Positions 27,916-35,630 of a stretch of 64,000 nt of DNA are shown here, one piece after another. Position 1 is the stretch's first letter. The number at the start of each line of letters is the position of its first letter. The position numbers and the translations under genes are program-made. The notes under the pieces were generated by a model. It made no database searches, was not told the origin of the DNA, and saw only the letters and a list, made by a program, of their open reading frames with translations. Source of the DNA: Niabella soli DSM 19437 (GTDB lineage Bacteria > Bacteroidota > Bacteroidia > Chitinophagales > Chitinophagaceae). The DNA lies in assembly GCF_000243115.2 (NCBI RefSeq), contig NZ_CP007035.1:4464001-4528000 (forward strand), read 5' to 3'.

Positions 27916-28550
27916 GGCGCAGATGTGCCGTGCCGATGGCACTCGATGTGCAGGGGGGCGGTCTTCATCCCCGAATGAATTCGGGGTTGGCAAGATGCGC
28001 CAGGCCGATGGCCTTTTGTTTTGTGGAGAGCGATAAGTGGCATTGCGTTGGGCACTATGATAGTTTTATATTGGAAGCGTTCGTGCAGATGTGCCATGCC
28101 GATGGCACTCGATGTGCGTGGGGCGGCCTCTATCCCCGAATGAATTCGGGGTTTGCGAGATGCATTAGGCCGATGACCTTTTGTTTTGTGGAGAGCGATA
28201 AGTGGCATTGCGTTGGGCACTATGATAGTTTTATATTGGAAGCGTTCGTGCAGATGTGCCGTGCCGATGGCACTCGGTGTGCGTGGGGTGGCCTCTATCC
28301 CCGAATGAATTCGGGGTTGGCGAGATGCGCCAGGCCGATGGCCTTTTGTTTTTGAGGAGAGCGATAAGAGGCATTGCGTCAGGCACTATGATAGTCTTAT
28401 ATTGGAAGCGTTTGTGCAGATGCAGGATGCCGATGGCATTCGATGTACGGTAGTTTGGCCTCTTCTTCCGGAATAGGTTCCGGAGTTGGGAGATAAGCAG
28501 GCCGATGGCCTTCGCTCTTCATGAGGATAAGGCAAGAGGCGTAGCCTCGG
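27916..28550. repeat. Tandem array of a 165-base palindromic module, four copies
   Basis: Four direct copies start with GCAGATG at 27919, 28085, 28250 and 28415, spacing 166, 165 and 165 bases. Each holds three hairpins: TGCC-gat-GGCA (27930-27942 in copy 1), an 8-bp CCCCGAAT stem (27969-27986) and AGGCC-gat-GGCCT (28002-28014). The fourth copy is diverged and has TCCGGAAT-type arms. A long open frame (27843-28355) is just the repeat read through and is not a gene. Two more copies lie after the neighbouring transposase gene. Confidence 0.88.
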
Positions 28551-28621
28551 GTAGTTAACAACAGCGAACTTCAGTTCACTGTATTACAAAGTAGTGGAGA
28601 CCTGAGAGCCGTAGGCTCGGA
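28536..28621. repeat. Left composite hairpin block beside transposase
   Basis: Three palindromes in order: GAGGC-gta-GCCTC (28536-28548), a CAGCGAACT/AGTTCaCTG stem (about 28561-28580) and GAGCC-gta-GGCTC (about 28606-28618). The same order and orientation recurs at 29489-29573, on the other side of the transposase gene. Confidence 0.7.
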
Positions 28622-28660
28622 ACATGTAGAAAATACTATTTTTATGAAAAGAAAAGCCAT

Positions 28661-29122
28661 ATGGCAAACACCTATCACAAAGTCTATATTCAGGCTGTTT
28701 TTGCGGTAAAGTATCGTGCAGCTCTTCTGCATGCGTCCTGGAGGGAACGGTTGCAGGCCGTTATCGGTAACCTGATTAATGAAGCCAATTGCAATACCTT
28801 GATTGTAAATGGTGTGGAGGATCATATGCACTGTTTTTTTAAGCTTAGCCCTGTGGTTTCGATATCGGAACTTATGAAAACGGTAAAGGCAAAATCCTCC
28901 AAGTATATCAATGATCGTCATCTTACGCGGGAACGATTTGAATGGCAACGGGGCTATGGAGTATTTTCCTATAACCAGCGGGATGTGGATATGATTTACA
29001 GGTATGTGCAACGGCAGCAGGAGCGTCATCAGGCGAAAACATTCCTAGGTGAATACCTGGAATTGCTCAAAGAATTCGAGATTTCTTACGATGAGCAGTA
29101 TCTTTTTCATGAGTTGTTATGA
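28661..29122 (+). CDS. Y1 (HUH) transposase, IS200/REP-associated type
   Basis: A 153-residue single-strand DNA transposase of the Y1_Tnp family. The HUH metal motif is His55-Met-His57 in VEDHMHCFF and the catalytic Tyr is probably Tyr115 in IYRYVQRQQERH. The C-terminus FLGEYLELLKEFE and YDEQYLFHELL matches the common Bacteroidota branch of the family. There is no companion tnpB and no simple left/right end of an IS200 element. Instead six copies of a three-hairpin module surround it, which is the arrangement known for REP-associated tyrosine transposases that spread short palindromes. Start at ATG 28661 fits the family length. Confidence 0.87.
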   Translation: MANTYHKVYIQAVFAVKYRAALLHASWRERLQAVIGNLINEANCNTLIVNGVEDHMHCFFKLSPVVSISELMKTVKAKSSKYINDRHLTRERFEWQRGYGVFSYNQRDVDMIYRYVQRQQERHQAKTFLGEYLELLKEFEISYDEQYLFHELL

Positions 29123-29130
29123 TATGTATC

Positions 29131-29213
29131 GTGCCTACGGCACTCAGTCTGTTGCAGCGGGTTCCGTATCCGGAATGAATTCCGGAGTTGAAAGATAGGC
29201 AGGCCGATGGCCT
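29131..29213. repeat. Palindromic module, copy 5
   Basis: GTGCC-tac-GGCAC at 29131-29143, a TCCGGAAT/ATTCCGGA stem around 29169-29186 and AGGCC-gat-GGCCT at 29201-29213. It begins nine bases after the transposase stop codon, in the same orientation as copies 1-4. Confidence 0.8.
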
Positions 29214-29289
29214 TATTTTATCATTGAGATACGAACAGGATAAATAGTATTGATCAGCCTGATGTTTTTAGTTTTGGCATATAGGTATC

Positions 29290-29372
29290 GTGCCTACGGC
29301 ACTCAGTCTTCAGTAGCTGGCTCTATCTCCGGAATAAATTCCGGAATTTGGAGATGAACAGGCCGATGGCCT
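29290..29372. repeat. Palindromic module, copy 6
   Basis: GTGCC-tac-GGCAC at 29290-29302, a TCCGGAAT/ATTCCGGA stem near 29330-29347 and AGGCC-gat-GGCCT at 29360-29372, same order as the other copies. The distance from copy 5 is 159 bases. Confidence 0.8.
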
Positions 29373-29488
29373 TCCTTGTTACCATTGAAGTCATGTAATG
29401 TTTACTATATGCATGCTGCCCACGATGTTGGCCTCCTATCGGTAAAGCGGGTCAATAGCCGTCGATTTAACAATGCACAGAAATGCGA

Positions 29489-29573
29489 GAGGCATCGCCT
29501 CGACTCATTATTAACAGCGAATTAAAATTCGCTGCATGGGATAAACGATAGAAAACGAAAGAGCCATAGGCTC
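29489..29573. repeat. Right composite hairpin block beside transposase
   Basis: GAGGC-atc-GCCTC (29489-29501), a 9-bp CAGCGAATT stem (about 29514-29533) and GAGCC-ata-GGCTC (29561-29573). It repeats the left block (28536-28621) in the same orientation and at nearly the same internal spacing. Confidence 0.7.
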
Positions 29574-29580
29574 GACCCAT

Positions 29581-29802
29581 TTACAAAATACCGCCCCCAA
29601 TCATCAACCGGAAAATGCCCACGACGATCACAATAATGCTGAGTGTTTTACCGGCGGAAGAATTACCGATAGCAGAAAAGATCAACGCTAAAATGCCAAA
29701 GGGGATCACCAGCCAGTATAGCCAGCCCAGCAGGGGTATAAAGGCAATAACCGCCAGCACGCTGGCTATGAGGGCAAACAGAACACCGAATAATTTCATC
29801 AT
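29581..29802 (-). CDS. Small membrane protein, function unknown
   Basis: A 73-residue very hydrophobic protein with two to three membrane segments (KLFGVLFALIASVLAVIAFI, a glycine-rich central stretch, then LSIIVIVVGIFRLMIGGGIL). A charged or polar loop is nearly absent except SSAGK. It is compact, has good codon structure and an ATG start, so it is probably real. No family can be named with confidence. It sits between the repeat patch and the divergent beta-helix gene. Confidence 0.55.
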   Translation of the reverse strand: MMKLFGVLFALIASVLAVIAFIPLLGWLYWLVIPFGILALIFSAIGNSSAGKTLSIIVIVVGIFRLMIGGGIL

Positions 29803-30008
29803 GTTGTATATGTTTTATGATAATGCAAAACTAGTAACAACGGGTACTTGAAGCCAATGCTCATCGGCAAAATAATTAATAATGCCGGTGAAAGGTAATA
29901 TTCTTCCCTTTAGTAAAATTTTCCAGTATAATAGTGATTACAGGCATCTGCATAAGCCTGCTTTAAAGTACATTTATTCTTTGTTTAAAATAATAAAAGA
30001 GTGCCATA

Positions 30009-32504
30009 GTGAAACGGTTGGACGCCGCTTTAATTACAATTTTTCTTCTTGTTGCTTCGCTGTATAGCAAAGGACAGGTTTATGTTGCGCCTATAGGGAA
30101 TGATACCGGCGATGGCTCTGTAACGGCACCTAAGGCTACATTGAATGCAGCCATACGGCAGGTGCGGGAAGAACGGCGGTTGAAAAAAGAAAAAACCGTT
30201 GGTAAGATCCTGCTCCGTGGTGGTACTTACTATTTAGATGAACCGGTATATCTGAGGCCGGAAGATAGCGGTACCCCCTCTGATCCGCTGATAATAGCCG
30301 CCGCCCCCGGACAAACACCTGTTTTGAGCGGAGGTATTTTAATAGAAAACTGGAAGAGAAGTACAGGGCCGGTTAAAGACCTGCCGCAGGCTGCACAGGG
30401 TAAGGTCTGGGTGGCTGATGTGCCCGCTACTGCGGGAGCTATCCCATTTCGCCAGTTGTGGGTAAATGGCAAAAAAGCAATAAAGGCTAAAAGTGCGCCG
30501 GGCAATAGTATGCAGCGCATTCTGAACTGGGATAAGAAAACGGCAACGGCGATTATTCCACTGCATCCGTTTGAACATTTGGAGGTAACCGACGGACTGG
30601 AGTTTTTTATTCACCAGTGGTGGGAAGTAGCCAGCCTGCGCATCCGCAAACTGGAGAAAGCAGGCGACAGTTGCCGTGTTTATCTTTACGAACCCGAAAG
30701 TCGTATTCAGAATGAACACCCCTGGCCCGCGCCCTGGCTTTCAAAAGAAACAGGTAATTCCGCTTATTATCTGAGCAACTCCCTTTCTTTTTTAGATGAA
30801 CCTGGGGAATGGTATTACAACACTGCTACAAGAAAGCTTTATTATTACCCGCGGGCGCAAGAAGATATGACCACTGCGGAAGCGGTAGTTCCCTTTTTGG
30901 AAAATATTTTTGTGGTTGAGGGAACACCGGGGCACCCGGTGGAAAATGTAGTGGTTAAGGGCATCCGTTTTGAGCACAGCGCCTGGAACCGGCCTTCGCT
31001 GCAGGGACACGTGCCGCACCAGGCCGGCTTGTATATGACCGATGCCTATAAATTAAAACCAGCCGGTACACCCGAAAAACCATCGCTGGACAACCAGGCC
31101 TGGGTAGGGCGTCCGGAAGCGGCTGTTGCGGTTTCGTTTGCAAAAAATATCCGTTTTGATGATAACCGTTTTGAGCACCTGGCAGCAACCGGTCTGGATT
31201 TTAAAAAAGGAGTGCAATCTTCCGCCATTACCGGCAATCTCTTTAAAGATATTGGCGGCACAGCCATCCAGGGCGGCTATTTTGGAGATGACGGTGAAGA
31301 GATACATAAACCTTATAATCCTGCCGACCAGCGAGTGGTTTGTGAAAACATCACAATTATCAATAACCTCATCACGGATGCTGGTAATGAAGACTGGGGC
31401 TGCGTAGGCATCGGCATGGGATTTTCGAGGAATATAATGATTGAACATAATGAGATTGAAAATGTCCCCTACTCTGGGATAAGTATGGGCTGGGGCTGGA
31501 CGCCTGCTAAAAATATAATGGAGCAGAACCGCATCCGGTTTAACAAAGTACATCATTACGGCCGGACCAATTATGATTGCGCGGGCATTTATACCCTGAG
31601 TGCACAGCCGGGAACGATAATAGAGGAAAACTATATTGATAGCATTTATAAAGCGCCCTATGCGCACCTGCCCAACCATTGGTTTTATTTGTATACCGAT
31701 GAAGGCTCTTCGGGTATTAATGTGCGCAACAACTGGACACCCGCTCAAAAATATTTGCAGAATAATAATGGTCCGGATAATCATTGGGATAATAATGGTC
31801 CGCAGGTTGCTGCAACGGTGAAAACGAACGCAGGGCTCGAAAGTAATTACCGGGCATTGCTAAAAGAAAAAACAAGCGGCAGCGTTCACCAGGATATCAA
31901 TAAACAACGGAAAGAGCTGATCGAACTGGTGAGCAATAGTAAAAAGACCATTGATGTAAAAAAACTGGAAGCATTCCTGAAGGGGAAAAAAGTGCAGCAG
32001 GAGACGATCAGTAAATGGAATAATCATGTTGTAGTATATGGGTTTGTAGCAGATGCAAATGGATTGCGGGGACAGCTACAAAAGTTATTTCCGGATGTAA
32101 CCGTTAAAGTGTACCAGGACCTGGTGTATGAATTTGACCGGCTGGAACGTTGCCCGGATGCAGGCATAGCAAAGGATTGGACGGACATTATTATGACGGC
32201 CAATCTGGTTGCCGATCCCAAAAAGCAACAGGAGTATCTTGATTACCATGCCACACAATTTGAAAAATGGCCGGAGCTTTCCAGAGGGTTTTGCAACGCC
32301 GATTTTCAGCAATTACGCGTGTTAAAAAACGGGAGACAATTAATGCTGGTGATCAGTATTCCCAAAGGGAAAATGCTGGACGAGCTGAACCCCAAAACAA
32401 CGGAAAATAATCCGCGAATGAATGAATGGAACAAAATCATGAGCGGCTACCAGGAAGGGATTAAGGGAACAAAAAAGGGAGAAACCTGGGTGCTGTTTAG
32501 GTGA
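30009..32504 (+). CDS. Exported GH141-like parallel beta-helix protein fused to an L-rhamnose-mutarotase domain
   Basis: An 831-residue exported protein beginning at GTG 30009 with a signal peptide ending YSKGQ. The N-terminal opening VYVAPIGNDTGDGS and GKILLRGGTYYLDEPVYL is typical of right-handed beta-helix glycosidases such as GH141. The helix runs to about residue 600 with FDDNRFEHLAATGLDF and MIEHNEIENVPYSGISMGWGW. From about residue 720 the chain resembles RhaM-type mutarotases: EYLDYHATQFEKWPEL places a conserved His as in RhaM, and NPRMNEWNKIM resembles its end. The region between is unassigned. GH141 members act on fucosides in rhamnogalacturonan II or on xylan; activity here is unproven. 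Gfo/Idh and symporter genes follow. Confidence 0.75.
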   Translation: MKRLDAALITIFLLVASLYSKGQVYVAPIGNDTGDGSVTAPKATLNAAIRQVREERRLKKEKTVGKILLRGGTYYLDEPVYLRPEDSGTPSDPLIIAAAPGQTPVLSGGILIENWKRSTGPVKDLPQAAQGKVWVADVPATAGAIPFRQLWVNGKKAIKAKSAPGNSMQRILNWDKKTATAIIPLHPFEHLEVTDGLEFFIHQWWEVASLRIRKLEKAGDSCRVYLYEPESRIQNEHPWPAPWLSKETGNSAYYLSNSLSFLDEPGEWYYNTATRKLYYYPRAQEDMTTAEAVVPFLENIFVVEGTPGHPVENVVVKGIRFEHSAWNRPSLQGHVPHQAGLYMTDAYKLKPAGTPEKPSLDNQAWVGRPEAAVAVSFAKNIRFDDNRFEHLAATGLDFKKGVQSSAITGNLFKDIGGTAIQGGYFGDDGEEIHKPYNPADQRVVCENITIINNLITDAGNEDWGCVGIGMGFSRNIMIEHNEIENVPYSGISMGWGWTPAKNIMEQNRIRFNKVHHYGRTNYDCAGIYTLSAQPGTIIEENYIDSIYKAPYAHLPNHWFYLYTDEGSSGINVRNNWTPAQKYLQNNNGPDNHWDNNGPQVAATVKTNAGLESNYRALLKEKTSGSVHQDINKQRKELIELVSNSKKTIDVKKLEAFLKGKKVQQETISKWNNHVVVYGFVADANGLRGQLQKLFPDVTVKVYQDLVYEFDRLERCPDAGIAKDWTDIIMTANLVADPKKQQEYLDYHATQFEKWPELSRGFCNADFQQLRVLKNGRQLMLVISIPKGKMLDELNPKTTENNPRMNEWNKIMSGYQEGIKGTKKGETWVLFR

Positions 32505-32531
32505 ATGGTGAATAGAAAATGGTGAATAGAA

Positions 32532-32544
32532 GCGCCGCAGGCGC
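32532..32544. repeat. Short three-base-loop hairpin
   Basis: GCGCC-gca-GGCGC followed by GCAACATTTGTAG. The same downstream phrase follows the hairpin at 33718-33730, which shows these are copies of one element family. Confidence 0.55.
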
Positions 32545-32593
32545 GCAACATTTGTAGATTCGGGCATAAAATATTTTTAATAAAAACAAACAC

Positions 32594-33667
32594 ATGTTGA
32601 ATATCGGGATTGTAGGATTAGGGGAGGGCCGCAGCACCATGTCGGCCGCATTGCAAAGCAAAAAATTACGGTTGAAAATGATTTGCGATGCCAATGAAGA
32701 ATTATGCAAACAGCGCTGCAGGGAATTCCGGTTTGACCGGTATACCACGCGTTATGAAGAGTTGTTGAATGATCCGGATATTGATATCGTAGCCATTTAC
32801 ACACCCGATCATTTGCATGCACAGCACGTGCAATTGGCATTGGAACATGACAAACATGTAGTGTGCACCAAACCCTTTATCGATAATCTTGCGGATGCGA
32901 AAGCGTTGCTGCAGCTACAAAAGAAAACCGGCAAGAAAGTCTTTGTAGGTCAAAGCTCCCGTTTTTTTGAGCCTTACAAACGGCAGCGGTCTGATTTTGA
33001 AAAAGGCCTGATCGGCGAGCTGATCACCATTGAAAGTCATTATAATGCTGACCATCGTTGGTTTTTAAAAAAGAAATGGGCATTGGAAAAATCGTTTAAA
33101 TGGTTATATGGCGGATTGAGTCACCCGGTTGATTTTATCCGCTGGTACCTGCCGGATATTGAAGAAGTAATGGGGTATGGGATGATCAGTGCCAATGGTA
33201 AAAAAGCCGGATTGAAAAACGAGGACACCATGCACTTTATTTTCCGCAATAAAGACGGACGGGTGGCCCGGGTGAGTGGTGCCTACACCGGTCCGGTGCA
33301 ACCCACGGCTCGCGAGAGTGAGATGAGCTGCATCCTGCGGGGAACGGAAGGCGCCAGCCAGGCAGACTATCATGAGCTGCGGTATGCCATCACCAATAAG
33401 AAAGGCGATCAGCAATTGATTACCTGGGGTGATGAGCAGTTGAACCATTATTTCCGTTTCGAAGGACAAAGCCACCATGCAGGTGAGTATCAGAATTACC
33501 TGGAATATTTTGCAGACAGCATCGCCAACAATACGACGGCCTATCCGGATATGCGTGAGGGGATCGGCACAGTGGCACTGTTGCAGGCGATGGATGAAAG
33601 TTTACAAACACGGCAGCCGGTTCAGATAAAGGCATTGCTGAAGCAGTACGGGCTGGGGAAGTTGTAG
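32594..33667 (+). CDS. Gfo/Idh/MocA-family oxidoreductase
   Basis: A 357-residue NAD(P)-dependent sugar dehydrogenase-type protein without signal peptide. The Rossmann fold opens with IGIVGLGEGRS, followed by DIVAIYTPDHLHAQHV and the catalytic-lysine block VVCTKPF near residue 96 (family consensus EKP). The C-terminal beta-sheet domain includes HRWFLKKKWALEKS and GGLSHPVDFIRWYLPD, with a probable catalytic His in the latter. It lies between the beta-helix gene and a sodium/solute symporter. Such enzymes oxidise or epimerise sugars; D-apiose dehydrogenase is recalled as one member of this superfamily, but nothing in the sequence fixes the substrate. Confidence 0.85.
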   Translation: MLNIGIVGLGEGRSTMSAALQSKKLRLKMICDANEELCKQRCREFRFDRYTTRYEELLNDPDIDIVAIYTPDHLHAQHVQLALEHDKHVVCTKPFIDNLADAKALLQLQKKTGKKVFVGQSSRFFEPYKRQRSDFEKGLIGELITIESHYNADHRWFLKKKWALEKSFKWLYGGLSHPVDFIRWYLPDIEEVMGYGMISANGKKAGLKNEDTMHFIFRNKDGRVARVSGAYTGPVQPTARESEMSCILRGTEGASQADYHELRYAITNKKGDQQLITWGDEQLNHYFRFEGQSHHAGEYQNYLEYFADSIANNTTAYPDMREGIGTVALLQAMDESLQTRQPVQIKALLKQYGLGKL

Positions 33668-33717
33668 AAATAGTGAATGGGAAATAGTGAATGATGAATA
33701 GGAGCTCAACATTTATC

Positions 33718-33730
33718 GCTCCGTAGGAGC
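33718..33730. repeat. Short three-base-loop hairpin
   Basis: GCTCC-gta-GGAGC followed by ATAACATTTGTAG, in the 165-base gap between the oxidoreductase and symporter genes. Confidence 0.55.
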
Positions 33731-33832
33731 ATAACATTTGTAGCTGATAGTAGCACAACAGCACAAGAGTGCGACGCAACCCGGATGCCATCCGCACCAG
33801 GGCCCGGATAAAAAATAAAGAACAAAAAATTA

Positions 33833-35407
33833 ATGAATCATCTTATTTCAAAATTACAACCGATCGATTATGCTATAGTAGTGGTGTATCTGGTCGTGTT
33901 GTTGGTGATCGGCTACAGGGCCAGCTTTGGCAAAAAAAAGAAGCAGGACGAAACCCTGTTCCTGGCAGGCAAATCGCTGAACTGGTATAATATCGGGTTC
34001 AATATGTGGGGCACCAATGTGGGACCCTCGATGCTGCTGGCTTTTGCCAGTATCGGTTATGCCACGGGCATTGTAGCGGGTAATTTTGAATGGTATGCGT
34101 TTGTGTTCCTCATGCTGCTGGCGATGGTTTTTGCGCCAAGGTATCTGGCAAGCAATGTAACCACTATGCCGGAGTTTATGGGGCAGCGTTATGGGGAAGA
34201 CACGCGTAGTATCCTGGCCTGGTATGCCATGGTGAAGATGCTCATCTCCTGGTTGTCGCTCGGTTTGTTTGCCGGGGGCTTCCTGGTCCGACAAATATTA
34301 GGTATTCCCATGTGGCAGTCGGTGATCGTGCTAGTATTGTTTGCCGCGTTGTTTGCCGTGGCCGGTGGATTAAAAGCCATCGCCCGCGTGAATGTGTTCC
34401 AGATGATCCTGCTCATTATTGTATCCTGTATCCTTTGTGTATTGGGTGTTCAAAAAGTGGGCGGACTTTCCGCCTTGTTTGCAAAAACACCGGGTTCTTA
34501 TTGGAGCCTCGTGAAACCTGCGTCAGATGCGGGTTACCCGTGGCCGGCTATCTTGTTGGGTTACCCCGTTTCGGCGGTTGCCTTCTTTTGCACGGACCAG
34601 GCAATGGTGCAATCGGTACTGGGCGCGCGTAACCTGGAGCAGGGGCAGCTAGGTGTTAATTTTATCGGCTGGCTAAAAATATTTTCAATTCCGCTGTTTA
34701 TTATTCCGGGAATTGTTTGCGCCGTGCTTTATCCAAACTTACCGAGCGCGGATGAAGCCTACATGACGATGGTCACCAATTTATTCCCGGCGGGATTGAA
34801 TGGACTGGTGATCGTAGTGCTGATCGCGGTGCTGGTGGGCACTATCGGCTCTTCATTAAATGCATTGAGTACGGTGTTTACGACGGATATCTATGTAAAA
34901 AAGATGAACCCCACGGCAACCAATCGGCAGATTATTAAAGTAGGCCGGCTTACGGTGCTGGCGGGCTGCGGGTTTGCCATATTGATGGCTATTGCTATTG
35001 ACAGCATTAAAGGTCTTAATTTGTTTGATGTGTTCCAGGCCGTGCTGGGCTTTATAGCACCGCCGTTGTCAGCGGTGTTCCTGTTGGCGGTGTTCTGGAA
35101 AAAGACGACGCGCCGGGCGGTCAACTTTACGCTTTCCTGGGGATCGGCCATTAGCCTGGGGATCGGCGTTATTTATTTGTGGGTGCTGCCGGTAAAAGAA
35201 TATCATTTCTGGCCGCATTATTTGCTGTTGTCATTTTTCATTTTCCTGTTGCTGGTGGTACTGGCGGTATTGCTCTCCGTTACGGACCGGCAACCGGTGC
35301 GCACGGCAATCGCTGTACAGGAACTGGCAAAACCCACGCGCCGCGTAAAAATTGCCTGGACGGCTTTATGTATCGTAATGATTGTATTGTATTTAATATT
35401 TGGTTAA
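33833..35407 (+). CDS. Sodium/solute symporter (SSS family)
   Basis: A 524-residue membrane protein with about 13-14 hydrophobic segments. Family blocks are PIDYAIVVVYLVVLLVIGY at the first helix, LFLAGKSLNWYNIGFNMWGTNVGPSMLL, AVAGGLKAIARVNVFQM, CTDQAMVQSVLGARNLEQ and VGTIGSSLNALSTVFTTDIY. This subtype resembles sugar carriers of the SglT kind. It follows the Gfo/Idh/MocA gene by 165 bases and probably supplies that enzyme's substrate. It is distinct in sequence from the symporter at 21006. Confidence 0.9.
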   Translation: MNHLISKLQPIDYAIVVVYLVVLLVIGYRASFGKKKKQDETLFLAGKSLNWYNIGFNMWGTNVGPSMLLAFASIGYATGIVAGNFEWYAFVFLMLLAMVFAPRYLASNVTTMPEFMGQRYGEDTRSILAWYAMVKMLISWLSLGLFAGGFLVRQILGIPMWQSVIVLVLFAALFAVAGGLKAIARVNVFQMILLIIVSCILCVLGVQKVGGLSALFAKTPGSYWSLVKPASDAGYPWPAILLGYPVSAVAFFCTDQAMVQSVLGARNLEQGQLGVNFIGWLKIFSIPLFIIPGIVCAVLYPNLPSADEAYMTMVTNLFPAGLNGLVIVVLIAVLVGTIGSSLNALSTVFTTDIYVKKMNPTATNRQIIKVGRLTVLAGCGFAILMAIAIDSIKGLNLFDVFQAVLGFIAPPLSAVFLLAVFWKKTTRRAVNFTLSWGSAISLGIGVIYLWVLPVKEYHFWPHYLLLSFFIFLLLVVLAVLLSVTDRQPVRTAIAVQELAKPTRRVKIAWTALCIVMIVLYLIFG

Positions 35408-35437
35408 TAGTATGAAAAATAGTTTTTTTTGTTGGCG

Positions 35438-35575
35438 GGCTGTAGTACAGGTATCATCTGCGTTGTGTCACTCACTTGTGCACCAGTGCAAGGGGCAGCT
35501 TTCTTTGCTTTCAGGTAATAAAAGGCACGTCGTCATTCCGAACGCAGTGAGGAATCTCGCCCTCAATGGAAACGT
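35438..35575. repeat. Repeat-derived leader before the second GH78 gene
   Basis: 35531-35561 is a half copy of the dispersed repeat (CGTCATTCCGA, then GAGGAATCTCG). Upstream, a GTTGTGTCACTCACTT stretch is related in inverted orientation to 13408-13424. The reading frame happens to stay open through it. Confidence 0.5.
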
Positions 35576-35630
35576 CGTTTCCCGGCTGATGTCTTCACAC
35601 ACCACCAAATCTGCCATGGCCCGTGTCCGC

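Noticed and set aside
27843-28355. Open frame of 170 codons with repeated peptide text
   Set aside because: It is the 165-base palindromic array read in a frame that happens to stay open; the periodic peptide follows the DNA repeat, and it has no family resemblance.
27916-28550. Possible CRISPR array
   Set aside because: The repeat unit is 165 bases with no short repeat/variable spacer structure, internal hairpins explain it, and no cas genes are near.
35400-35630. N-terminal extension of the GH78-like protein
   Set aside because: The extension translates repeat sequence including the CGTCATTCCGA element and lacks family similarity; a signal peptide follows it.
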